Shown here: piece after piece, positions 9,641 to 18,153 of the stretch
How the letters are laid out: each line of letters opens with the position of its first letter
Numbering within the stretch: the stretch's first letter is position 1
DNA from: Gammaproteobacteria bacterium
GTDB lineage: Bacteria > Pseudomonadota > Gammaproteobacteria > Steroidobacterales > Woeseiaceae
Direction: 5' to 3'
Assembly (NCBI GenBank): GCA_029865385.1
Contig: JAOUGX010000022.1
Location: 1-41,738 of the forward strand
DNA: 41,738 nt
The notes under the pieces: model-generated
What the model was told of the DNA's origin: nothing
Seen by the model: only the letters and a program-made list of their open reading frames with translations
Database searches by the model: none
Program-made: the position numbers and the translations under genes

Positions 9641-10150
9641 ATGTTGCTGCAGTCGGCCAGAAATCTGACGCACACGCTGATGTTGCTATTCGCTGCATCG
9701 CTGCTTGCCGCATGTTCGACACCAGGGCCGACCGCGTCCCAATATCCGGAATCTCGCAAGATCGACTCTGCAAGAAACGCTCCCAACTCACTGGGCGAAC
9801 GTGCCGCGGCGGTTGCGGTAGGGCAGATCGGGGTTCCGTACCGGTATGGCGGTCAGTCGACGAACGGTTTCGATTGCAGCGGCCTGGTGCATTATTCCTA
9901 CGCCAAAGCCGGGAAAAGCGTTCCCCGTACAACGGCCGGACTCTGGCGGAGCATGGACCCCGTTCCAGGATCAGAAATTCGCGTCGGCGACGTCCTCTTT
10001 TTTCATATCGAAGGCAAAATGTCACACGTCGGGCTATATCTGGGTGACGGACGATTTGTCCACGCTCCGGCAACAGGGCGGAGTGTGTCAACGGAAAGCC
10101 TCAGTAACGAGTTCTACCGTCAGGCGTTTGTTCGCGCCGGCAGGCCTTGA
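9641..10150 (+). CDS. NlpC/P60 family lipoprotein (cell-wall endopeptidase)
   Basis: A 169-residue protein with lipoprotein signal LLAAC (lipidated Cys25) and an NlpC/P60 domain over about 52-165. The catalytic triad is visible: Cys79 in FDCSGLV, His129 in MSHVGLYLG, and His141 in FVHAP. Such enzymes cleave gamma-D-Glu-meso-diaminopimelate bonds in peptidoglycan stem peptides. The start at 9641 gives a normal lipoprotein signal; an upstream in-frame ATG at 9605 would only lengthen the n-region. It is divergent from the gluzincin lipoprotein, with only 59 bp between starts, so their promoters must overlap. Whether its partner is that peptidase is not known. Confidence 0.85.
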   Translation: MLLQSARNLTHTLMLLFAASLLAACSTPGPTASQYPESRKIDSARNAPNSLGERAAAVAVGQIGVPYRYGGQSTNGFDCSGLVHYSYAKAGKSVPRTTAGLWRSMDPVPGSEIRVGDVLFFHIEGKMSHVGLYLGDGRFVHAPATGRSVSTESLSNEFYRQAFVRAGRP

Positions 10151-10195
10151 AAAGTATTTCTGCGCGTATGGCGGGACAACAGCCTGTCAATGTGC

Positions 10196-10894
10196 TCAGG
10201 TGTTTTCGTCTGAAATGATGAATAACTTGAGCTGGTCTGCCAGTCCCTTGCACGCCCTTGCCTGGGTTCGGGCGATCAACGGTATGGGAACGACAATAGC
10301 GGGCAGAAAAGAGGTCCCGCTCACATCCGCACTGACTGAACCGGCGTCTTCCAAGCCGCTTAGATCCCACACGGATGCCTGGTACTTGGAGTCGTTTTGC
10401 CACCAGGCGAATCCGAAGCAGCCACCACCACCCGGTCCGGCCGCACAGGACATGCTCCCGCCGCCAGCGACCTTGTCGGTGTCTCCGTCCAGCCAGATTA
10501 CGTATCGAACGCCTTTCTCCGCGATTTTTTCCGGTACGCCGGGACGCTGCATCAGGTCGGGCAGGCCCTTGGTTTCTGCAGGTGCGGTTCTTGGTTCAAA
10601 CCAGGGAAAAAGGGCATCGACAAATTCGTTGTTAGGCACGACCCGAAGGCCCGTAGATCCGCGACCCACGGCATCGCCCACACAGGCTATGAACTTGGCC
10701 TCTGTTTCGTTGCCAAGATGATAGCTCTTGGCCATGATCACAACACCCTCACCCTCCTCGATGCCGGTTGTTGCTTCCCGGACGCCTTCTACTCGAGACG
10801 TAACGCAGCCGCCAAGAACTGCCGCGGAAATTACGGATATCAGAGCTCTGCGAAAGAGCGCATCGCCATAGTCAGAGTCATATTCCCGAATCAT
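10196..10894 (-). CDS. Hypothetical lipoprotein, downstream of a lipoprotein pair
   Basis: A 232-residue lipoprotein. The start at 10894 has an excellent ribosome binding site (GGAGGAA, 6 bases before the ATG) and lies inside the upstream gene, a 17-base overlap, so translational coupling is likely. After the lipobox VLGGC come mixed alpha/beta residues with a Gly/Cys-rich middle (MSCAAGPGGGGCFGF, about 160-174). No family is recognised. The overlap with the next lipoprotein gene suggests they act together in the envelope (inference). Confidence 0.65.
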   Translation of the reverse strand: MIREYDSDYGDALFRRALISVISAAVLGGCVTSRVEGVREATTGIEEGEGVVIMAKSYHLGNETEAKFIACVGDAVGRGSTGLRVVPNNEFVDALFPWFEPRTAPAETKGLPDLMQRPGVPEKIAEKGVRYVIWLDGDTDKVAGGGSMSCAAGPGGGGCFGFAWWQNDSKYQASVWDLSGLEDAGSVSADVSGTSFLPAIVVPIPLIARTQARACKGLADQLKLFIISDENT

Positions 10895-11588
10895 CACTCG
10901 GTTCCTCCGTAGCAATTGTCTGCATGACCTTTTCATCGGTCGGATTCTCGGTAGCTGCAGGGCGTGCAGGGACGTCAGGTGTCAGGGTAGCAGCACTGAG
11001 TTTGCTGATTCCCGTCGCTTTATCCATCTGCAATATCACCAATGCCGCCGCATCCCGCATAGCGAGCACCGCCGCCCGACGAAGCGCGGCATCCGAACCG
11101 AAAGTCGTCGTAAGCGATTTACCGTACGCGCTGATCGGCCAATTCGCAATCTGGTTGCCCTCATCGTCGAATATCTTTATACGGTAGCGGATCCATACGG
11201 CAAATTCTTCCGTCTGGCTTTGCGAAGGCACGGAAAACTCGAACGCATCAATGCTGGGCTCGATGTACGCATCAATGGCAAGATCCTGCGGATCGGTTCC
11301 GGGCGGAATAACCCGGTAATCCGTGAACATCGAACTGAACAGCTGCGTGAAAAGAATCTCGTTTGCGCGCCCCAGGTCAATGCTCCATTTCTCCTTGCCG
11401 ATAACAACTTCCTCGTGCACGAAATGTGAAAAATTTTCCGGGTAACGGGCGGCGACGGATAATGGCAGTTTATCGATCAGCGGTTCAGGTATGGTCGGAT
11501 CGGCCAGCTTTATCTGGGATCCGCCGCAAGCGACCAGCGTGGCCCCGATCAAGGCCAGCGCGAAGATTCGTAGCTTTGGTGACATCAA
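10878..11588 (-). CDS. Hypothetical lipoprotein, upstream member of pair
   Basis: A 236-residue lipoprotein with signal sequence ending LVACGG (Cys21). The body, about 60-200, has an alternating beta pattern with FDDEGNQIANWPISAYGK and an alanine-rich helix near 165-195, a layout seen in outer-membrane-associated lipoproteins that form oligomeric or secretion-accessory structures, though I cannot assign a family. The C-terminal about 35 residues are low-complexity (Pro, Ala, Thr, Glu). It overlaps the following lipoprotein gene by 17 bases. A 246-bp gap separates it from srkA upstream, which may hold its promoter; none was identified with confidence. Confidence 0.65.
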   Translation of the reverse strand: MMSPKLRIFALALIGATLVACGGSQIKLADPTIPEPLIDKLPLSVAARYPENFSHFVHEEVVIGKEKWSIDLGRANEILFTQLFSSMFTDYRVIPPGTDPQDLAIDAYIEPSIDAFEFSVPSQSQTEEFAVWIRYRIKIFDDEGNQIANWPISAYGKSLTTTFGSDAALRRAAVLAMRDAAALVILQMDKATGISKLSAATLTPDVPARPAATENPTDEKVMQTIATEEPSDDSGI

Positions 11589-11834
11589 GATGCCGTTTCC
11601 CCGGAGGCGTCCATTTGCTGCCGTTTATCCCTTACTCTGAGCAGTTGCCGCGCCCAGAGTTCCGCAATTCCATCTGATTACGTGCGTTTCCGACTTTAGA
11701 CCGGGTTCAAAAGCAGCGCAACAGAGAATAGCGCGATGCGGACGCACGGCCGGCAGGATAGAATTGCGGTTAGCCGCTTGAATAGCATAGCTATTTCGGT
11801 CTGTCAGTCGCAGCGGATGTGTCATCTGGCGACG

Positions 11835-12833
11835 TCAGCCTCGCCATTCGAGTGGAGGTTCCTGCATGGCGGCCGCCTGTTCCCGCAATGTCAGTATGTG
11901 TTCGCCCCAGTAGTTCTCGGTGTTAAACCACGGAAAAGCAATGGGAAAAGCCGGATCCTGCCAGCGACGTGCGAGCCAGGCGGAGTAGTGCAGTATGCGC
12001 AGCGACCTCAACGCCTCGATCAGGTTCAGTTCGCGCGCATCGAACTGGCGGAATTCGCGGTAGCCCTCAAGCAATACGTCGAGTTGCGGCGTTTGCTCCT
12101 CTCGATTGCCGGAAAGGAACATCCACAGATCCTGCACCGAAGGTCCGCTGCGGGCGTCGTCGAGATCAACGATGTGTAATGCATCTCTCGCAACGAGAAC
12201 GTTGCCCGGATGAAAATCGCCGTGGAGCCGGATTTCGCGGTAGGTACCGCATCGCTCAAAACATGCGACGGCGCCTTCGCAAACCAGCGTGGTTATTGCC
12301 TCATAGGACGCGACCAGATCCGGCGGTATGAAGTCGTTGTCCAACAGGAAGTCTATTGACTCGTACCCGTAGCTCTCGATATCGATCGTCGGGCGATGCA
12401 GAAACTCTGCCGATTCACCGGCGAGGTGAATCCTGGCAATCAGTCGACCGAGCTGGCGTTGCAGGTCGGCATTGTCGAGATCGGGCGCACGTCCGCCGCG
12501 GCGCGGCGCGACCGCGATGCGAAACGGGCCGCAATGATGCAGCGTGTGTCCGTCGATAACGAGCGGCGCGACCACCGGGATATCATGGCTGGCAAGTTCG
12601 AGCGTAAACGCGTGTTCTTCAAGTATCGCGTCGTCGGTCCATCGGCCCGGGCGATAGAATTTTGCGACAACAGGCTCCTTGTCCTCGATGCCGATCTGGT
12701 AGACGCGATTCTCGTAGCTGTTCAATGCAAGGAAGCGCCCGTCACATCGAAATCCGAGGCCCTCCAGTGCGCCGAGAATGTCGTCCGGCTTCAGATCGCC
12801 GAAAGCCAGCGTAGATTCAAAGGAACCCTGCAT
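11835..12833 (-). CDS. srkA: Stress response kinase A (YihE/RdoA)
   Basis: A 332-residue choline-kinase-fold protein kinase. Lys58 (VAKFY) is the probable ATP lysine, HGDFHPGN (204-211) is the catalytic loop, and DLDDARSGP (223-231) supplies the metal-binding Asp. Length and motifs match E. coli SrkA/YihE, which counteracts the MazF toxin programme and modulates stress-induced death. It lies 12 bp downstream of typA on the same strand, which suggests co-transcription. The start at 12833 gives the usual N-terminus. Confidence 0.85.
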   Translation of the reverse strand: MQGSFESTLAFGDLKPDDILGALEGLGFRCDGRFLALNSYENRVYQIGIEDKEPVVAKFYRPGRWTDDAILEEHAFTLELASHDIPVVAPLVIDGHTLHHCGPFRIAVAPRRGGRAPDLDNADLQRQLGRLIARIHLAGESAEFLHRPTIDIESYGYESIDFLLDNDFIPPDLVASYEAITTLVCEGAVACFERCGTYREIRLHGDFHPGNVLVARDALHIVDLDDARSGPSVQDLWMFLSGNREEQTPQLDVLLEGYREFRQFDARELNLIEALRSLRILHYSAWLARRWQDPAFPIAFPWFNTENYWGEHILTLREQAAAMQEPPLEWRG

Positions 12834-12845
12834 CGCGAATCCGGA

Positions 12846-14672
12846 TTATCCGGCACGCAGCCGTGAATCCCGTTTGCGACCCGATTCCGTCAGAACTTTC
12901 TTCCGCAAGCGAAGTTTTGCGGGGGTGACTTCGAGCAATTCGTCGTCATCGATGAATTCAAGCGCCTGTTCCAGCGAGTATCGGACGGGTGGCGTCAAAA
13001 CGATGTTTTCGTCGCTTCCTGCCGCGCGGATGTTGGTCAGCTGCTTGCCCTTGGTTGGATTGACCACGAGGTCGTTTCCGCGACTGTGAATTCCGACAAT
13101 CATGCCCTCGTAGACCTGTTCACCGTGGCCAATCATCAGGCGACCGCGTTCCTGCAGGTTGAACAAGGTGTAAGCAAGCGCTTTTCCCTGCACCATCGAC
13201 ACCAGCACGCCATTGTTTCGCTGACCCAGCGTCCCGGCGACGAGGCGATCGTAGCGATCGAACACGTGGTATATGAGTCCGGTGCCGGCGGTCGCAGTAA
13301 GGTACTCGGTGCGAAATCCGATCAGTCCGCGGGTCGGAATCCGGTAATCGAGGCGAACCCGCCCACGGCCGTCCGGCGTCATGCTCTGCAACTCACCACG
13401 ACGCTCGGCAAGGCGAGTCATGACGGCGCCCTGGTAGTCTTCTTCGAAATCGACAGTCAGCTGTTCCCACGGTTCCAATCGTACGCCGCCTTCCTCATGC
13501 ACTATGACTTCCGGCCTCGAGACCGCCAATTCGAAGCCTTCGCGACGCATGTTCTCGATCAGAATCGACAGATGCAGCTCGCCGCGACCGGATACGCGAA
13601 ACTTGTCCGGATCGTCGGTGTTGGACACACGTAATGCCACATTGTGTTTCAGCTCCTGATCCAGACGTTCCCGAATCTGCCGGCTGGTCAGGTACTTGCC
13701 CTCCTGGCCGGCGAACGGCGACTTGTTCACCTGGAAAGTCATGCTGATGGTCGGTTCGTCCACAGCCAGCGGAGGCAGGGCCTCGGGCTGCTCCCTGGAG
13801 CAAACCGTGTCGGAGATATTCAGAGAATCAATGCCACTGAACACAACGATATCGCCAGCGCTGGCCTGCGGGGTCTTGCGTCGCTCGAGGCCGTGAAAAT
13901 CATATATCTCCAGGATGCGTGCATTGCGCTGTTCGCCGTCGGCGGAAATCACCGTAACCGGCATGTTGGTGCGCACTTCACCGCGGCGGATGCGCCCGAT
14001 GCCAAGCAAACCAACGTACGGATCGTAGGAGAGACTTGAGACCTGCATTTGCAGCGGACCGTCAACGGCAATCTCGGGCGGCTTGACATGCTGCACGATA
14101 GTCTCGAACAGAGGCTGCATGTCGCCGCTCTTGTCGGTGAAGTCATGGCTGGCAAAGCCCTTCAGTGCGGAAGTATAGATAACCGGGAAATCCAGCTGCT
14201 GGTCGTTCGCGCCGAGGCGGTCGAACAAATCGAATGTCTGGTCCAGGACCCAGGCGGGGCGGGCGCCATCCCTGTCGATTTTGTTAATCACGACCACGGG
14301 AACCAGTCCACGGGCAAAAGCCTTCTGGGTGACGAACCGGGTTTGTGGCATTGGTCCGTCTACTGCGTCGACAAGCAACAATACGCTGTCCACCATGGAA
14401 AGGACGCGCTCGACTTCGCCGCCGAAGTCCGCATGTCCCGGGGTATCTACGATATTGATGTGGTAGCCATTCCACTGGATCGCCGTATTCTTGGCCAGGA
14501 TCGTAATTCCTCGCTCGCGCTCCAGGTCATTCGAGTCCATTACCCGGTCAGGGGCCTCGGAACGCGGTCCAAGCGTGCCGGACTGCTGCAGCAACTTGTC
14601 AACGAGAGTGGTCTTGCCGTGGTCAACATGCGCAATAATGGCGATGTTTCTTATATGCTGTACGTCGGTCAT
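12846..14672 (-). CDS. typA: Ribosome-associated GTPase TypA/BipA
   Basis: A 608-residue translational GTPase. The G1 motif AHVDHGKTT (14-22), G3 [12 protein letters not shown] and G4 [10 protein letters not shown] are intact, followed by EF-G-like domains II, III and V and the BipA-specific C-terminal domain rich in Lys and Arg. Length matches E. coli BipA (607). It assists 50S subunit assembly and expression of stress-related proteins, mostly at low temperature. The start at 14672 gives the conserved N-terminus. It is divergent from the HAD-PlsC gene, with 92 bp between starts. Confidence 0.95.
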   Translation of the reverse strand: MTDVQHIRNIAIIAHVDHGKTTLVDKLLQQSGTLGPRSEAPDRVMDSNDLERERGITILAKNTAIQWNGYHINIVDTPGHADFGGEVERVLSMVDSVLLLVDAVDGPMPQTRFVTQKAFARGLVPVVVINKIDRDGARPAWVLDQTFDLFDRLGANDQQLDFPVIYTSALKGFASHDFTDKSGDMQPLFETIVQHVKPPEIAVDGPLQMQVSSLSYDPYVGLLGIGRIRRGEVRTNMPVTVISADGEQRNARILEIYDFHGLERRKTPQASAGDIVVFSGIDSLNISDTVCSREQPEALPPLAVDEPTISMTFQVNKSPFAGQEGKYLTSRQIRERLDQELKHNVALRVSNTDDPDKFRVSGRGELHLSILIENMRREGFELAVSRPEVIVHEEGGVRLEPWEQLTVDFEEDYQGAVMTRLAERRGELQSMTPDGRGRVRLDYRIPTRGLIGFRTEYLTATAGTGLIYHVFDRYDRLVAGTLGQRNNGVLVSMVQGKALAYTLFNLQERGRLMIGHGEQVYEGMIVGIHSRGNDLVVNPTKGKQLTNIRAAGSDENIVLTPPVRYSLEQALEFIDDDELLEVTPAKLRLRKKVLTESGRKRDSRLRAG

Positions 14673-14764
14673 TTTCAGGTATTCGGGTGGCGGGGCGGCG
14701 GATTATAGTGACGGCCCTGCGGAATTGATATGGCCAATTGGACGAGCAGCACTTCGGGCACAGA

Positions 14765-16222
14765 ATGAACCTCTACGAACACATTACCCAGGAAGTCGAC
14801 GATTCGCCTCGCGGGCCAGGCACTATCGCGTTCTTCGACCTGGACGGAACAATCATCTTCGGCTACTCCATAACCGCGATTTTTTACGAGCGGATCTTGA
14901 GTGGCGAATTGTCGCCAGTGGACGCGATCAAGCAGTTCTTTTCTCTGCTGAGCCACGGCCTCAATGGATCGGAGTATTCGAAGTTGCTGGAAGATGCGGC
15001 AACGGCCCTAACGGGCGTTGCCGAGTCGGATTTCATCGAATTGGGCGATCGCGTTTTCAGCAAGCACATCGCCGGCGCAATCTACCCGGAATCGAGAGCA
15101 TTGGTGCGGGCGCACCTGAAGCGTGGCCACACTGTCGTCATTCTGTCGTCAGCAACACCGTACCAGGTCAATCCGGTGGCGCGTGAACTGGATATCGATC
15201 ATGTTCTCTGCAATAGCTTCGAAGTCATAGAAGGATTGTTTACCGGAACGTTAAATCAGCCAGTCTGTTTCGCTGATGGCAAACGCATGGCAGCGAAGGA
15301 CTTCGCCGCCGCTCGAAACGTCAACCTCAAGAGTTGCTATTTTTACAGCGACGGCAAAGAAGACCTTCCGATGATGGAGGCCGTTGGAAAGCCTAGGCCA
15401 GTGAACCCCGACTATAGCCTCGAGCAGAAAGCGCGCGTCAGAGGATGGCCGGTCCGCAAATTCGACAGTCGCGGTTTTCCCGGCGTACGTGAGCTCGTAA
15501 GAACCGGACTCGTTTACGGTGCGTTTTTTTCCGCGGCGCTGCAAATCGTGCCAACCTGGATACTGAATCAGTCAAGACGGGAAGCGGTCAATCTTGCCGT
15601 TACGACCTGGGGCGAATTCGGCAGCGCGCTGGCTGGCATTCGCATCAAGATCAGTGGCGAGCATCATCTGTGGGAACAGCGACCAGCCGTTTTCCTTTTT
15701 AACCATCAAAGTGCGATCGATGTCTTGATTATCGCGAAGCTGCTGCGAAAGGACTTTACGGCTATTGCCAAGCAGGAAATTTCGAAGAATCCGCTTGTCG
15801 CGCCGGTCTTTCGAGTGGCGGATACCGTCTTTGTCGATCGCAAGAATCATCAGAAGGCGATGGACGCGCTGAAACCGGTGGTTGAAACACTTCGCAGCGG
15901 TCTGTCGGTTGCCATCGCGCCGGAGGGAACCAGAAGTTCCGGAGACCGCCTGGGTGAATTCAAGAAGGGGCCGTTTCATATCGCCATGCAAGCCGGTGTC
16001 CCCGTAGTTCCGATCGTCATTCACAACGCGTCAGATGTGCTGCCGAAAGGGAACTTCTTCATTCGCCCGACCCGTGTTGTCGTAGACGTTCTCGCACCGG
16101 TCTCAACCGAAGATTGGAAACCTGAAACTGTCGAAACTCACCTTCGGGATATCCGCAGAATGTATCTCGACGTGCTCGGCCAGGCTGAACGCCGGGAGTC
16201 AGGATTGAAGCGCGTTAAGTAA
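14765..16222 (+). CDS. Fused HAD-IB hydrolase and PlsC-like acyltransferase
   Basis: A 485-residue fusion. The N-terminal HAD domain has FFDLDGTI (Asp25, Asp27) and the metal motif SDGKEDLPMM; the class resembles SerB-like HAD-IB phosphatases. The C-terminal domain (about 275-480) is a PlsC acyltransferase with NHQSAIDV (NHX4D-type motif) and APEGTRSS. This architecture, known from mycobacteria and other bacteria, suggests a lyso-phospholipid or similar acyl transfer linked to removal of phosphate; the true substrate is unknown. The ATG at 14765 is preferred over an in-frame TTG at 14738, although neither has a strong ribosome binding site. It converges on the saccharopine-dehydrogenase-like gene, 19 bp away. 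Confidence 0.85.
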   Translation: MNLYEHITQEVDDSPRGPGTIAFFDLDGTIIFGYSITAIFYERILSGELSPVDAIKQFFSLLSHGLNGSEYSKLLEDAATALTGVAESDFIELGDRVFSKHIAGAIYPESRALVRAHLKRGHTVVILSSATPYQVNPVARELDIDHVLCNSFEVIEGLFTGTLNQPVCFADGKRMAAKDFAAARNVNLKSCYFYSDGKEDLPMMEAVGKPRPVNPDYSLEQKARVRGWPVRKFDSRGFPGVRELVRTGLVYGAFFSAALQIVPTWILNQSRREAVNLAVTTWGEFGSALAGIRIKISGEHHLWEQRPAVFLFNHQSAIDVLIIAKLLRKDFTAIAKQEISKNPLVAPVFRVADTVFVDRKNHQKAMDALKPVVETLRSGLSVAIAPEGTRSSGDRLGEFKKGPFHIAMQAGVPVVPIVIHNASDVLPKGNFFIRPTRVVVDVLAPVSTEDWKPETVETHLRDIRRMYLDVLGQAERRESGLKRVK

Positions 16223-16241
16223 TCGCGCCGGCGACAGACGC

Positions 16242-17483
16242 TCACTCCAGCTCGAAAGTCAGCCCTGCTTTCTCAATGAGGCGTCGAAAGAGCGATTCGC
16301 CCATTGCCGATACCGGTGTCCAGAAACCACCATCAACGTGCAGCGCATCCCGTGCAAGGCAAACGGCGCTTTCGCTCAGCATTTTGCTCGTTGATCCGTA
16401 ACCGGGGTCACGGTCGCCGGTTACGCTGGTCCGCATGAGACTTCCATCTGCGAGCCTACCGAAGAAATTCAGCTTGAAAAATCCGTTTTCCCGCTCCGTG
16501 CGGGACGGACCTTCCCCGGGTTTCGGTACCAGCATTTTGACCAGCGTCGAACGCGTCAGCTGAAAGCTGTTTGCAAACATGAAAGCGCCAAGGCCCGCTG
16601 TCAGCATGCTGGCCTTGCTCCAGCCTGCGGGTCCGGCGCCGGTCATCATGGCTTCGCTGTATCGAAAATCCCTTCCATAGGGATAACCACTGAGCGCATG
16701 ACTTCGCCTGACGATTTTTGTGTTAATGCCCGCCATCACAAATGGTGCTGTCCATGATCCGGCGTCGTCATCAAATACGACGCCGGTCTGGTCGCGTCGG
16801 TCCGGGCCTTTTCGTTCGCCCTCGGGGTTCAGAGCGTAGGGATCAACCAGGATGCGGGCCACGTTCCGGTCGCTACGAGCTTCGTCCATGGCCTGTGTCA
16901 TACTCGCAATGGTCCCGCCGCTTGCGCCGCCTTTCATGACCCTGACCAGCATGCGAATCTGCTTGCAAGGGTGGCCATGTAACCGAATCGCTTCTCGCTG
17001 CATGAACCAGACACCGAAATCCGAGGGAATCGAGTCGAATCCGCAGCTGTGAACAATCCGCGCGCCTGTTTGTGCCGCGGTTGCCTGATAGCTGTCGATC
17101 ATGCGTCGCATCCATTGCGGTTCGCCTGAAAGATCGCAGTAGTGCGTACCGTTCTCCGCACAAGCCTCGACGAGCCCGCTGCCATATTTGGCGTATGGCC
17201 CGACAGTTGTCAGAATTACCCGGGTGCTGGTCACCATGGAGCGCAGCGACGGGATGTTTTCGCTGTCGGCAATAATGATGGGGATCTTATGGGCCGGCCC
17301 GGCAATTTCCTGTAATACGCGCGACAGCTTTTTCTCATCCCGGGCGGCAGCAGCCCAGCGCAACGCGCCGCCTTGCGGGTAATTTTTGACGAGATACTCA
17401 AGCACCAGACGCCCGGTAAATCCGGTAGCGCCCCAAACGACGATGTCGTATGCGCGTTGAGCTTTTTCTGCAGCCATCGTCAT
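16242..17483 (-). CDS. Saccharopine dehydrogenase-like NADP-binding oxidoreductase
   Basis: A 413-residue protein with a Rossmann N-terminus: VVWGATGFTGRLV (about 15-27) carries the GXXGXXG nucleotide-binding motif, and later conserved stretches include TTVGPYAKYG, HYCDLSGEPQW and HSCGFDSIPSD. These are typical of the saccharopine-dehydrogenase-like group that includes the mycobacterial trans-acting enoyl reductase. It is not a genuine saccharopine dehydrogenase of lysine synthesis. A role in lipid modification is possible (inference, supported weakly by the neighbouring acyltransferase gene). The start may be Met1 or Met3. Confidence 0.85.
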   Translation of the reverse strand: MTMAAEKAQRAYDIVVWGATGFTGRLVLEYLVKNYPQGGALRWAAAARDEKKLSRVLQEIAGPAHKIPIIIADSENIPSLRSMVTSTRVILTTVGPYAKYGSGLVEACAENGTHYCDLSGEPQWMRRMIDSYQATAAQTGARIVHSCGFDSIPSDFGVWFMQREAIRLHGHPCKQIRMLVRVMKGGASGGTIASMTQAMDEARSDRNVARILVDPYALNPEGERKGPDRRDQTGVVFDDDAGSWTAPFVMAGINTKIVRRSHALSGYPYGRDFRYSEAMMTGAGPAGWSKASMLTAGLGAFMFANSFQLTRSTLVKMLVPKPGEGPSRTERENGFFKLNFFGRLADGSLMRTSVTGDRDPGYGSTSKMLSESAVCLARDALHVDGGFWTPVSAMGESLFRRLIEKAGLTFELE

Positions 17484-17621
17484 TAGCGAAGAGTAGACTC
17501 AGGAGGGCTTGGCAGCAACCGTGAGGATTTCATACATTGCTTCCGTTGCTGGCTCGAGACCCACAATGATCGATAATGAGCAAATCGTTGCGGAAGCGAT
17601 TTGTCCTGAACGGAGAAACAA

Positions 17622-18152
17622 GTGAAAAAGCAAAATCTGCTCGCTGCATTTCTGTCATTCGTAGCGCTGGCAGCAGCCGGTGGCGCGATTGCGCAAGTCA
17701 CATCGATTGCAGTAGACGAACTGGTGACCGGTCAGGCCGAGTTACCAGTATCGGGTGTCGTGTCGACCGGACAGCCGAATGCCGATGCGCTGAAGATTGC
17801 CGCAGATGCAGGCTATGCAGCGGTTATCGATCTTCGCGGTACGGATGAAGATCGGGGCCTGGACGAACAATCGGCGGTCGAGGCGCTGGGGATGAAGTAC
17901 ATCAGCTTGCCGATCGCTGACAAAGCGGCTGTCAACTACAGTAACGCAGAAGAACTGGACAGGCTGCTGGCCGATTTCGACTCGCCTGTTCTGGTGCACT
18001 GCGGCAGTGGCAATCGCGTCGGCGCCCTCGTTGCGCTGCGGGAAAGGCTGCACGGCGCCACGGAGGCCGATGCGCTGGAAGCCGGCCGGGCGGCTGGCTT
18101 GACCAGCCTGGAGCCGCTGGTTCGGGAGCGACTGGTGGAGGATCCGCAGTAG
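17622..18152 (+). CDS. Secreted DUF442/dual-specificity-phosphatase-like protein
   Basis: A 176-residue protein with a clear Sec signal (residues 1-25, cleavage after AIA) and one phosphatase-fold domain. HCGSGNRVGA (126-135) is the P-loop with nucleophile Cys127 and Arg132, a CX4R spacing like DUF442 proteins rather than the CX5R of classical tyrosine phosphatases; Asp70 (VIDLRG) is upstream. The start is GTG at 17622 with GGAGA 6 bases before it. It should act in the periplasm, on an unknown substrate. It converges on a TPR gene, with one base between stop codons. Confidence 0.75.
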   Translation: MKKQNLLAAFLSFVALAAAGGAIAQVTSIAVDELVTGQAELPVSGVVSTGQPNADALKIAADAGYAAVIDLRGTDEDRGLDEQSAVEALGMKYISLPIADKAAVNYSNAEELDRLLADFDSPVLVHCGSGNRVGALVALRERLHGATEADALEAGRAAGLTSLEPLVRERLVEDPQ

Positions 18153-18153
18153 C

